A DNA stretch of 64,000 nucleotides, from assembly GCF_027533845.1 (NCBI RefSeq), contig NZ_JAPZVN010000004.1, forward strand, positions 62,001-126,000, given 5' to 3'. The translations under genes and the position numbers were made by a program. Below, in pieces: positions 54,938 through 62,689 of the stretch; positions within the stretch are counted from its first letter, which is position 1; the number at the start of each line of letters is the position of its first letter. The stretch is from Streptomyces sp. RPT161. GTDB taxonomy: Bacteria; Actinomycetota; Actinomycetes; Streptomycetales; Streptomycetaceae. The notes under the pieces are model-generated. The model saw only the letters and a list, made by a program, of their open reading frames with translations. It was not told the DNA's origin and ran no database searches.

Positions 54938-55567
54938 TCACGGGGTCTCGGGTGAGAGGATGACGATCCCGGCGACCTTCTCGTCGGCGTCGAAGGCGAC
55001 GCGGGCCTTCATGTCGCCGGCCTCATAGCTCAGCGGGATGTCCACCACCGTGTGGTCACCGATGCGCCGGACGAACGGCTCTCCCTCGCCGAATCCCTCG
55101 AACACACCGACGAGACCGGTGACCGTGGCCAGGCCGTCGGCCCGAACCTCGTCGGTGAAGGCTTCCAGCACCTGCGCGTTGAAGGACTGCCTGGCTTCGT
55201 CCATGCGCCCTTCGAGGACGGCCGTGACGATCGTGAACGCCCGATCCGCGGCGTCGGCCATGCGGACTGTTTTGTCCATGGGTTCTCCGGTCCGGGGATC
55301 GATGGGCTTGCCGAACCGCTGGAACGCGGCCTGGCGGGTGACACCTAGCAGGTCCCCGATCTCCTGCCAGGTGTGACCGGCATCCCTGCACTGCTGCACG
55401 CACAGCCTGAGCACCTGCTCAGCCAAGTCGTCCACGCCCCGGGCGCGCTGAACCAGGTCAAGGTAGGCGGGCGACACCAAGGGGCTGTTCAAGGCCCGAG
55501 CGAGCGCCGAGGCGTGCTCGGCCAGGCGGGTGCTCAGGTCGGTGAGAGTGCGAGGAGAGTCGGCCAC
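54938..55567 (-). CDS. HTH protein with DUF3887 C-terminal domain
   Basis: 209 aa, GTG start at 55567. Residues ~60-95 hold an HTH (QQCRDAGHTWQEIGDLLGVTRQAAFQRFG). Residues ~110-209 are a DUF3887-like alpha/beta domain (ARQSFNAQVLEAF, GLATVTGLVGVFEG, KARVAFDADEKVAGIVI). Two palindromic operators lie 3 bp and 32 bp upstream of the start, so the gene is probably autoregulated with a very short leader. Confidence 0.85.
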   Translation of the reverse strand: MADSPRTLTDLSTRLAEHASALARALNSPLVSPAYLDLVQRARGVDDLAEQVLRLCVQQCRDAGHTWQEIGDLLGVTRQAAFQRFGKPIDPRTGEPMDKTVRMADAADRAFTIVTAVLEGRMDEARQSFNAQVLEAFTDEVRADGLATVTGLVGVFEGFGEGEPFVRRIGDHTVVDIPLSYEAGDMKARVAFDADEKVAGIVILSPETP

Positions 55568-55569
55568 AT

Positions 55570-55586
55570 GTAAAGGATGCCTTTAC
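55570..55586. promoter_or_regulatory. Operator 1 of the DUF3887 regulator
   Basis: GTAAAGG-ATG-CCTTTAC, perfect 7-bp arms, immediately upstream of the GTG start. Confidence 0.85.
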
Positions 55587-55598
55587 GCATCACTTCAC

Positions 55599-55615
55599 GT
55601 CAAGGGATCCTTTAC
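55599..55615. promoter_or_regulatory. Operator 2 of the DUF3887 regulator
   Basis: GTCAAGG-GAT-CCTTTAC, one mismatch to operator 1, 29 bp centre to centre. Confidence 0.8.
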
Positions 55616-56429
55616 AAGCAACGCCTTGGTGGCCCAGTCGCGTCCCGCATCGGCCGCTCGCGCGATCCGCAAGTCCTGCCGCTTGCTGCTCAACGAGGCC
55701 GGCACGGCGCATCAGTTCGCCCCCTTCGGGTCACTGCGCAGCCACTCACGGCCAACTGAGACCAATGCTGAGACCAGACAACGACGAAGCCCCCGACCGG
55801 ATCCCGGTCACCCCGGGGCGGAGCGGCTCACGCAAGGGCTCTGGACGGGGCCGGACAGGGCCCCCCGCAACGGGTGACGCCACCCTTGCGAACGAGGAGG
55901 GGCAGCCCCACACCGTCCCGTCGAGTCGCCTTACACCGGCCCGGCTCCGTTGCGGTCAGCGCTTCTTGGTCTTCCTCTGCTGCCGCGGCGTCCACTCACG
56001 CCGGTGCAACTGTTAGCGGGAGTAGCCGATCATCGCCGGGTTCAGCACGGCTTGCCCGTCTTCGTCTTGGTCGATCCGCACTTGACCGGCTTGCCCATGC
56101 GCCCTCCCAGCTCCGTCGGTAGCGTGTCAGGCCCATCATGAACGGGCAGGAGTCCGCCGGGTTCCGTCTCGCATATTGCGGCTGATTCACAGCCATCCGG
56201 GACCGGATCCTCGGCACCCCAGCCGACCTGAAGGGCAGTCACAAACTGTTCGATCAACGAGCCTGATTTCAGCGGGCCAACAGCTTCCCCAGCTCCTAGA
56301 GATGACCGGCGTCCGGGAGAGGCGCTGCCTGCGGCTCCAGCGAGCCCAGCGCCAACCGTGGAGGGTGCGCCGCACTGTCCTGTGAAGCCGCGGCGAGCTG
56401 TTAGTGCTGGTGCTGCCCGCGCTTGGCAG
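55616..56429. other. Degraded region without intact genes
   Basis: About 800 bp with only fragments. It holds one att-flanking box (55754-55776). A minus-strand fragment at about 56042-56101 spells MGKPVKCGSTKTKTGKPC and then, after a frame shift, NPAMIGYSR and WTPRQQRKTKKR, a decayed small Cys-containing phage-type protein. Nothing else is supported. Confidence 0.45.
55754..55776. repeat. Att-flanking box, copy 4 (no adjacent tRNA fragment)
   Basis: AACTGAGACCAATGCTGAGA followed by CCA: two ACTGAGACCA-type units, the same motif as at 58599 with the spacing changed by one base. Confidence 0.6.
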
Positions 56430-57548
56430 TCAGGATGGCTGGACTTGGTCGAAGTGGACGAGGGCTTCGGCGGGGTCCGGGCTCACGAGGCGTTCCAGAC
56501 CGGCCGTCGTGATCTTCGCCCACCTGCTGGCCCGTGCCCACATCTGTTCCTCGAAGGCGCGGACGGCCTCGTCCAGATCTCCAGGGCCGGTGGCGATGGA
56601 CTCGGCGAGTTCGGCGCCTTCCAGCATCGCGAGGTTCGCGCCCGCCCCCAATGGGGGCATCAGATGGGCGGCGTCGCCCAGCAGCGTCACCCCGGGGACG
56701 TGGGTCCAGGTGTGGGACACGGGCAGGACGTAGAAGGGGCGGTGGACGAAAGCGGTGCCGTGGCGGAGGAGGTCGAGGACGGGAGCGGCCCAGCCGTCGA
56801 ACAGAGCCAGCAGGCTCGATCGCACGGCCTCGACGTCGGCCAGGTCCAGGTTCCTGTGCCAGTCCAGCGGCGCGCGGAACTTGGCGTACACCTTGACGTG
56901 GCCGCCGCTGTTGCGCTGGGCGACGAGGGAGCGGTTCATGCCGTACACGGCCACGGAACCGTCGCCGATCAACCGGGCGAGGTCAGGGTGGCGGATGTCG
57001 ACGTCGTCGAGGGAGGTCTCGACCGAGGTGACGCCGGTGTAGTGCGGCGTCACCGACGAGACTGCCGAGCGGATCCGGGACCAGGCGCCGTCCGCACCGA
57101 CCACGAGGTCGAACGTCTCCTGTCGCCTGTCCGCGAAATGGACCAGTACGCCATCCCGGCCCCCCGGCACCACCTGCGTCACGCCCCGACCCCACTGGAC
57201 GTCGAGAGGGCCGAGCAGGAGGTCACGGAGCTGCCCGCGGTCGATCTCGGGATTGGCCCGGTCATCTGGACGGGGTCGCCAGTCGCGCAGGACGGTCCCG
57301 TCCGTGTCCAGGATGCGCATGGCCTGCCCCTCGGGGCGCGACAGCGCCTGGAACTCCGCCAGCAGCCCCGACTTGTCCAGTGCGAGCTGGCCCAGCCCTG
57401 CGTGCAGGTCCAGCGTGCCACCTGGGGGGCGGGCGTCGGGGGCGGGATCGCGTTCGAGGACGGTGACGGGGTGGCCATGGCGGTGCAGGACGCGGGCGAA
57501 GGTAAGTCCGGCAGGGCCGCCGCCGACTACGGCAATACGATGTCTCAT
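56430..57548 (-). CDS. FAD-dependent monooxygenase (TetX-like)
   Basis: 372 aa from the ATG at 57548. Class A flavin monooxygenase: VVGGGPAGLTFARVL (GxGxxG), VTVLERD, LVVGADGAWSRIR (DG motif), and LLGDAAHLMPPLGAGANLAML (GD motif). Close in arrangement to Tet(X)-type tetracycline-inactivating or anhydrotetracycline-type monooxygenases. Divergent from a TetR-family gene, 53 bp apart, the standard layout for drug-inducible resistance; substrate not determined. Confidence 0.9.
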   Translation of the reverse strand: MRHRIAVVGGGPAGLTFARVLHRHGHPVTVLERDPAPDARPPGGTLDLHAGLGQLALDKSGLLAEFQALSRPEGQAMRILDTDGTVLRDWRPRPDDRANPEIDRGQLRDLLLGPLDVQWGRGVTQVVPGGRDGVLVHFADRRQETFDLVVGADGAWSRIRSAVSSVTPHYTGVTSVETSLDDVDIRHPDLARLIGDGSVAVYGMNRSLVAQRNSGGHVKVYAKFRAPLDWHRNLDLADVEAVRSSLLALFDGWAAPVLDLLRHGTAFVHRPFYVLPVSHTWTHVPGVTLLGDAAHLMPPLGAGANLAMLEGAELAESIATGPGDLDEAVRAFEEQMWARASRWAKITTAGLERLVSPDPAEALVHFDQVQPS

Positions 57549-57551
57549 GGC

Positions 57552-57583
57552 GATACACTGTATTTCTGGGATACGATGCATCG
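57552..57583. promoter_or_regulatory. Shared operator region of monooxygenase and TetR genes
   Basis: The element GATAC occurs at 57552-57556 and 57570-57574; the second leads into the palindrome CGATGCATCG (57574-57583). In the 53-bp divergent spacer this is the best TetR operator candidate. Confidence 0.55.
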
Positions 57584-57601
57584 CAACAGAACGGTGTGAC
57601 C

Positions 57602-58294
57602 ATGACTGTGTGGGACCGGCCGGAGCCACCGGCTCGACCCGTGCCGCTCGACCGGGAGCGGATCGTCGCCGCCGCCATCGCGCTGGCCGACGAGGGCGGG
57701 CTGGAGGCGGTGTCGTTGCGCAAGGTCGCCGGCCGGCTGAACGCCGGCCCGATGCGGCTGTACGGATACATCTCCACCAAGGAGGAGCTGTTCGACCTCA
57801 TGGTGGACGAGGTCCACGCCGAGATCCTCCCCGAGGAGCAGCCCGGTGACTGGCGGGAGGCGCTGCGCATCATCGCCCACCGCACCAGGCAGACCGTTCT
57901 CCGTCACGAATGGCTCGCCGAGCTGCTCGGCGGCCGCCCGACCCTGGGCCCGAACGGTCTCGCCGTGACCGAGGCCAAGCTGGCCGCCCTCGACGGGCTC
58001 GCCGACATCGACACCGTCATGCGTGCCGTGGAGACTGTCAGCGCCTACTTCACCGGCGCGATCAGGCGCGAGATCGCGAACCTGCGGGCGGAGCGCGCCA
58101 CGGGCCTGTCCAAGCGCGACTGGCAGCGGGCCTCCGGCCCGCATGTGACGAGAGTGTTGGCCACCGGCCGCTTCCCGACGCTGGCCAAGGCCGTGTACGA
58201 CGGCACGGAAGTGGACGCCGAGGCATCCTTCGCGACCGGCCTGGACTGGGTCCTCGACGCCGTGGCCGTCAAGCTCACCCGGCCGCCAACGTGA
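57602..58294 (+). CDS. TetR-family repressor (TetR_C-type)
   Basis: 230 aa from the ATG at 57602 (GTG two codons upstream is an alternative). HTH: ERIVAAAIALADEGGLEAVSLRKVAGRLNAGPMRLYGYISTKEELFDLM, close to true TetR proteins. The C-terminus matches the TetR_C ligand domain of tetracycline-class regulators. Divergent to the monooxygenase it is expected to control. Confidence 0.92.
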   Translation: MTVWDRPEPPARPVPLDRERIVAAAIALADEGGLEAVSLRKVAGRLNAGPMRLYGYISTKEELFDLMVDEVHAEILPEEQPGDWREALRIIAHRTRQTVLRHEWLAELLGGRPTLGPNGLAVTEAKLAALDGLADIDTVMRAVETVSAYFTGAIRREIANLRAERATGLSKRDWQRASGPHVTRVLATGRFPTLAKAVYDGTEVDAEASFATGLDWVLDAVAVKLTRPPT

Positions 58295-58395
58295 CGCCCA
58301 GCTCGTGCGGCACTACGGCCGCATCGCGCGCCGAGCCGTCCTGTGCAGCGCGTAGCCGAGACCCGGGCTCCACACAGGAACCGCGACCACGCAAC

Positions 58396-58432
58396 ACGAG
58401 GGCCCCGACCGGCAACCGGTCGGGGCCCTCGT
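58396..58432. terminator. Hairpin beside tRNA-Ser fragment 3
   Basis: ACGAGGGCCCCGACCGG and complement, 17-bp stem with a CAA loop, followed by GTCTGCCCT, the same sequence that follows the hairpin beside fragment 1 (47293-47328). Confidence 0.85.
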
Positions 58433-58452
58433 CTGCCCTGCTGGGCGAGTGC

Positions 58453-58504
58453 GGAGGATACGAGATTCGAACTCGTGAGGGGTTGCCCCCAACACGCTTT
58501 CCAA
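58453..58504 (-). repeat. tRNA-Ser(GGA) 3' fragment, copy 3 (best preserved)
   Basis: On the minus strand it reads from TTGGAAAGCG through TTGGGGGCAACCCC and TCACGAGTTCGAATCTCGTA to TCCTCC. The T-arm and variable arm are intact, the 5' half is missing. Confidence 0.9.
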
Positions 58505-58598
58505 ATGTTCGTCTGGGGGTTCAGCGACGCTCGGGAGCGCTCTGACCTGCGGTGGAGCGGGTGATGCCAGGGCCACCGGACGTCGCTGGACGGGGGTG

Positions 58599-58620
58599 AA
58601 TGAGACCAGAACTGAGACCA
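58599..58620. repeat. 22-bp att-flanking box, copy 5
   Basis: AATGAGACCAGAACTGAGAC followed by CA, 94 bp past tRNA-Ser fragment 3. Confidence 0.75.
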
Positions 58621-58657
58621 GAGGCGGCCGCCTGCGCGGGCCTTGGCGCCCGATGGG

Positions 58658-60058
58658 TCAGGGGCAGGGGTTGTCGTGTTCGCGGTTGATCACGGCCAGG
58701 AACTCGTCAACACTCTGCGGCCGTCGCTCGATTTCGTGCTGAGTTGCTTCCTGGACGATGGTTCGCCACGGCTCCTGCGCAGGCAGGAGTGGAATGTTTG
58801 CTTGCGGCCACTCACCGGTGAGGGCCCACGCGGCTACCCGTCCGAGGCTGTAGATGTCCGATGCGGGGACCGCTTCGTGCGGTTTGACGGACAGTTCAGG
58901 CGGAGCGAACCCGAGCGTTCCCAGGTACACGCCAGTGCGGCCGATGAAGGTGGTCTGGCCACGAGGCCGCCGGCCGGCGCCCCAGTCAGCCAACGTCCAC
59001 CGCCCATGCAGCAGGAGAATGTTCGACGGCTTGATGTCGCGATGACGCCATCCGTGCCGGTGAGCCTCAGCCAGCACGGACCCCACCGCTTTGATCATGC
59101 TGTGCAGATGCTTCGGGTCCTTCAAGTGAAGGCTCTGCGCCTCTGCGGTCGCATCGGCCCAAGGCATGATGAACCAGTTGTGCTTTGCATCGAAGTCTAG
59201 GACCGGCATGGCATGCGGGTGCCCGTTCAACATGCGGGCGATCTTGATCTCGTCGCTCATCCTGGAGGCTGCCTTCTTGCTCGGCGAGAGCCTCCGCTTG
59301 AACGCGACATCGATGCCCGAGGACTTGTGGATGGCCCGGAAGACCTCCGCTTGCCCACCCTTCTCAGGGATACGGTCCAGGGAATAGTCCTTCTTCACGC
59401 CCCGTGCGGCGTCGATCACCTCACGGTAGCGCTCCAGATACGGCGGGATCTCCTTTAGCGGCCCCACGAGGCTTGCATGTAGTCGACGGCTGAACCGGTC
59501 GATGAACCGCTGCACGGTCATCCCTGCTGCGGGCTCCCGGAGTACCCCATCGGCGTAGCAGGTGTAGGCGATCTCGTCGTAGAACTCATCGTTGTGGAAC
59601 TGCTGCAACGCCTCTTCGAGTCTCGGCTGCACGTAGCTGCTCTCGCTCTGCTCCAGCATGATGAAGAGCCCGAGCTGAGGCTGCAGCCCATCGTGATCGT
59701 GAGATCTCCGTACGGAAATGGCCCGCGAGGTCAGCTCGTGGATCCGGTTGGCCAGGTTTTTTGCGGCGGACGATCCGCCCAGCATGGTGAACTCGATGGC
59801 TCCGAGCGGCGTTTCGTTCCTGGCGACGACGATGTCCCAGTGGGTCTTCTCCAGGCCGAAGGAACCCGCGAGATGGGCTCCACGGCCCACCTTGATCCAG
59901 GAACGATCGATGCCGCGCTCAACAAGCGCATCGACCGTGGCGGTGATGACTGGCGTCAAGTTCTGGCCGATCCGGACGCCGGGCTGGAGGAGGTCGTAGT
60001 CCCGGTCGTTGACGCTGACCCAGTAGTTTCGGGCCGCGTCTATCAACGCTTCTGTCAT
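58658..60058 (-). CDS. PaeR7I/XhoI-like domain fused to Ser/Thr protein kinase
   Basis: 466 aa, SD AGGGAA before the ATG. N-terminal ~200 residues resemble PaeR7I/XhoI-type restriction endonucleases: WDIVVARNETPLGAIEF (Asp75, Glu89), then ANRIHEL and LGLFIMLEQSESS. The PD-(D/E)xK Lys position reads Thr91 (E-F-T), so cleavage activity is probably lost. Residues ~228-466 are an Hanks-type kinase: EKGGQAEVF, VAFK (Lys254), HRDIKPSNILL (Asp341), LADWGAG (Asp358 in place of DFG), APPE, and SDIYSLGRVAAWALTG. No membrane helix. Located beside NB-ARC genes in a defence-like island. Confidence 0.85.
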   Translation of the reverse strand: MTEALIDAARNYWVSVNDRDYDLLQPGVRIGQNLTPVITATVDALVERGIDRSWIKVGRGAHLAGSFGLEKTHWDIVVARNETPLGAIEFTMLGGSSAAKNLANRIHELTSRAISVRRSHDHDGLQPQLGLFIMLEQSESSYVQPRLEEALQQFHNDEFYDEIAYTCYADGVLREPAAGMTVQRFIDRFSRRLHASLVGPLKEIPPYLERYREVIDAARGVKKDYSLDRIPEKGGQAEVFRAIHKSSGIDVAFKRRLSPSKKAASRMSDEIKIARMLNGHPHAMPVLDFDAKHNWFIMPWADATAEAQSLHLKDPKHLHSMIKAVGSVLAEAHRHGWRHRDIKPSNILLLHGRWTLADWGAGRRPRGQTTFIGRTGVYLGTLGFAPPELSVKPHEAVPASDIYSLGRVAAWALTGEWPQANIPLLPAQEPWRTIVQEATQHEIERRPQSVDEFLAVINREHDNPCP

Positions 60059-60223
60059 CAGCTTCCCTGTCGAGCGCCTACTGCTCTTGAGGAGACTACC
60101 TATGGCCTTGGATGGTGTCCCGCCGAGTGGTGTAGCCGATCAAGTCTGGGAACTTCACGAGTGCTCTGCTGTCGGGAGATCAAGTGGGGTGTTCTCAGCA
60201 AAACCTGCAGCCCTGACGTGGCG

Positions 60224-61141
60224 TCAGTCCGGCTGGGGTCTGCGGAGGATCACCGTGCGTGCGGCCTGCTCGATCCCGAGAGGCAGGTGGCCGAGCTTGG
60301 CGCACAGGTCGGCGGCACCATCCAGGTCCCGGGAGCCGGAGGCGGTGGTGCTCTGGGTGAGCAGATCGAGGGATTCGGCTAGTTCGAGGGTGTCGAGGCG
60401 GACCAGCGTGGTGGCGTCGCTCCAGGCGGTGGCGAGCCGGCTGGTGATCAGGAAGCGGCCGCCGGGGGCGCGGGCGAGCAGGTGGGCGATGCCGGCGGGG
60501 TCGTTGACGTTGTCCAGAATGAGAAGCCAGTCGGTGTGGCTGGCCAGCCATTGCAGGCCCCACTTCGCGAGCTGCTCGGCTTGCAGTGCCGTAGCCAGGG
60601 CGGGCTGTAGGTCGGTGGCGACGTCGGCCAAGCCCTGCTGGATGCTGACGGGGCTGTCGGCGGTGATCCATCGGATCGGCACGTAGCCGCGGGTTCCGCG
60701 AGTGGCGGCCCAGTGGGCGGCTAGGGTGCTCTTGCCGATGCCGCCCAGCCCGTGCACCGCCTGGACCAGAGCCGTGCCGGGAGCGCTCAGAGCGGCATCG
60801 AGGCGGTCGAGTTGGTGGCCACGTCCGACAAAGTGACCCGGCCGGTACGGCAGATTGTCCAGGCCAGCGGGGGCATCCACCTCGGCGGGGGACCGCAGCG
60901 CCTCAGGCGGGAGGTTCACCGTGTGGGAGGTGTAGATGCCCGTGTTGGCGATCCCACCGTCGGTGGCGGTCGCGTTCCCGCTCCGAATCACCTCCTGCCG
61001 GGTGCCCCCGGGACCGGGGGCCTCGGGCGGCCGGGTGTCGCCAGCCGCCCGAGGTGCTTCACCGCTGCTGCCAACGGCAGCTGGCTCGGAAGCGCGAGCG
61101 CCCTCGCGAGAGTCGCCCTTGCTCCACGGCCATCTGACCAT
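60224..61141 (-). CDS. NB-ARC STAND ATPase, C-terminally truncated
   Basis: 305 aa, AGGGG-type SD. A basic, disordered N-terminus contains SGNATATDGGIANTGI (residues 54-69). NB-ARC follows: FVGRGHQLDRL, P-loop GLGGIGKST (131-139), LLILDNVND (Walker B), RFLITSR and GHLPLGIEQAA. The protein ends 20 residues later, where relatives continue with winged helix and TPR repeats; the last residues (TVILRRPQPD) do not fit the family, so the 3' part is deleted or frameshifted. Lies 47 bp after the small upstream gene and is probably co-transcribed. Confidence 0.8.
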   Translation of the reverse strand: MVRWPWSKGDSREGARASEPAAVGSSGEAPRAAGDTRPPEAPGPGGTRQEVIRSGNATATDGGIANTGIYTSHTVNLPPEALRSPAEVDAPAGLDNLPYRPGHFVGRGHQLDRLDAALSAPGTALVQAVHGLGGIGKSTLAAHWAATRGTRGYVPIRWITADSPVSIQQGLADVATDLQPALATALQAEQLAKWGLQWLASHTDWLLILDNVNDPAGIAHLLARAPGGRFLITSRLATAWSDATTLVRLDTLELAESLDLLTQSTTASGSRDLDGAADLCAKLGHLPLGIEQAARTVILRRPQPD

Positions 61142-61188
61142 GCCCTGCCCCTGGGTTCCCTCGGATCAGTTATGGCGGTGTGGGGCGG

Positions 61189-61698
61189 TCATTCGTTCAC
61201 GATGCCGCTGATGGCGCTGGAGCCCGCCCCAGTGGCCTCCGCGTCCCCAGTGTTCACCGCCCTCGCAGGGCCCGGGTGGTCGCCGCCCGTGCGCTGGATG
61301 CCGGTGAGGGCACGGCTGCCGTTGCGGGCGACGGCCTTGCCCGTGGCGATGGCAGTATCACCAGCCGAGGCGGCGACGAACGACTGCAGCTCGCGCAGTT
61401 GCTGGGCCGCGTGCTCCCGCTCTGCGGAGTCGAGACTCTCCAGCAGGGTCTCGAACCGCCCCTGCCACACGCCTTCCTGCCGCAGCCGTTCCGCGGTGAT
61501 GTCGGCCGAAGCGCCGGGGACCAGGATCCGGGCGGTGTGGTCCAGGCGTTCAAGCTCGGCCTGTTCCCGCGCGGCGTCGCCGCGGCCGAAGATCTCCGCG
61601 ACGCGCCGCCGCAGCCCGTTCCATGCATCGGTACCCGCAGCCTTGACCACCGCGCCACCACCCGCCAACGCCAACGCTTCCAGTGCCTCGACCAGCAT
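61189..61698 (-). CDS. Small helical NLR-associated putative effector
   Basis: 169 aa from the ATG at 61698 with GGAGGGG 4-8 bp upstream; the longer frame to 61749 has no SD. A hydrophobic N-terminal helix (MLVEALEALALAGGGAVVKAA) leads into a helical domain (~25-110). The C-terminus carries Gly/Ala-rich repeats AGDTAIATGKAVARNG (~112-127) and TGDAEATGAGSSAISGI (150-166), similar to the motif at the N-terminus of the next gene, the NB-ARC protein. This fits bacterial NLR-effector pairs joined by an amyloid-type motif; function inferred. Confidence 0.7.
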   Translation of the reverse strand: MLVEALEALALAGGGAVVKAAGTDAWNGLRRRVAEIFGRGDAAREQAELERLDHTARILVPGASADITAERLRQEGVWQGRFETLLESLDSAEREHAAQQLRELQSFVAASAGDTAIATGKAVARNGSRALTGIQRTGGDHPGPARAVNTGDAEATGAGSSAISGIVNE

Positions 61699-62050
61699 GC
61701 CCTCACCCCTCCGTACCTGCGGATCGGCCGCCCGCCGCCGCTCCGACACCGGGAATCACACACCATCCACCCCGCAACACGTCCAGCAACCGTAAGGAGT
61801 TCCCGCCCAGGCTGCTTCCGTGAACGGCCCGCCCCGATCCTTGAGGTGGCGTCAGCGACCAGACCGGTCTGGTCGGGGGTCGCGCCGCGGCCGATAGCCG
61901 ACCGGGTTGAGCTTGGCGAGAACGCGTACCGCGCTGGCATTGAAGATCGGCACCAAGAGCGGCCGAGACAGAACAAGAGGCCGGAGTGCAACGCGCCGGC
62001 CTGCCGGCGGCTCAAGTGGTGACGGGCCTTCTGCCGGCGACAGTAGCTGG
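61699..62050. other. Intergenic region between effector and deformylase genes
   Basis: About 350 bp upstream of the effector-NB-ARC pair. It must carry their promoter. No ORF, RNA or clear repeat is supported. Confidence 0.4.
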
Positions 62051-62540
62051 CTACGGCTCGTATGCCCATGCACGGCCTGTCTGGCGATACTCCTCGACGG
62101 GGATAGGGGTGATGCCGACCTGCATGCGGGCGGTGTAGAGCAGGCCGTCGAGGTGGTCGATCTCGTGATTGATCAGACGGGCGAGTCCGCGTTCGTAGGT
62201 GGTGGTCGCCAGCTGACCGTCCAGGGTGGTGGTCTCCCCAGTGATCTGCAGTGGTCGGGGGGCCAAGCCGCGGACGTCGAAGAAGGACAAGCAGCCTTCG
62301 AACTGCTCGTCCGTCTCTTCTGAGCGGTCGGTGATACGGGGGTTGAGCAGGATTATCGCTGGGGTGTCCGGCTCGGCCGGCCGGACGATCGCGGCGGCCC
62401 GGTCGATCCCGATTTGGGGGGCCGCGATGCCCATGCCCTTGGCGAAGCTCTGCGGCTTCGCGCTCGGCTGGCAGGTCGAAGGGACGGGCGGGCTCGGCGA
62501 GGATGGGGGCGCCCTCCTGGACGACGCCGAGGTCACGCAT
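62051..62540 (-). pseudogene. Frameshifted peptide deformylase
   Basis: The start (ATG 62540: GVVQEGAPILAEPARPFDLPAEREAAE) is in one frame, and the body is in another (FAKGMGIAAPQIG, EGCLSFFDVRG, HEIDHLDGLLY). All three deformylase motifs are intact. The switch is at about 62462 and roughly 20 residues between the two parts are missing. A deletion with frame shift is the simplest reading. A sequencing error alone would not explain the missing residues. Confidence 0.75.
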
Positions 62541-62689
62541 CTACTCACTGGGCCGCACCTGGATCACCTGAACTTCCTTTGGGTGGTGTCGCGTTCGGGT
62601 CGGACCCGGAACCGCCATTCCAGACGGTACCGGGCGTGGAGGGCTGGTGTGGAGGTGCTCCAGGAGAAGACGCGCATGCCGTCCTCGTC

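Noticed and set aside
58453-58504. Complete tRNA-Ser gene
   Set aside because: The 5' acceptor strand and D-arm are absent in all three copies; only the part from the anticodon loop onward remains.
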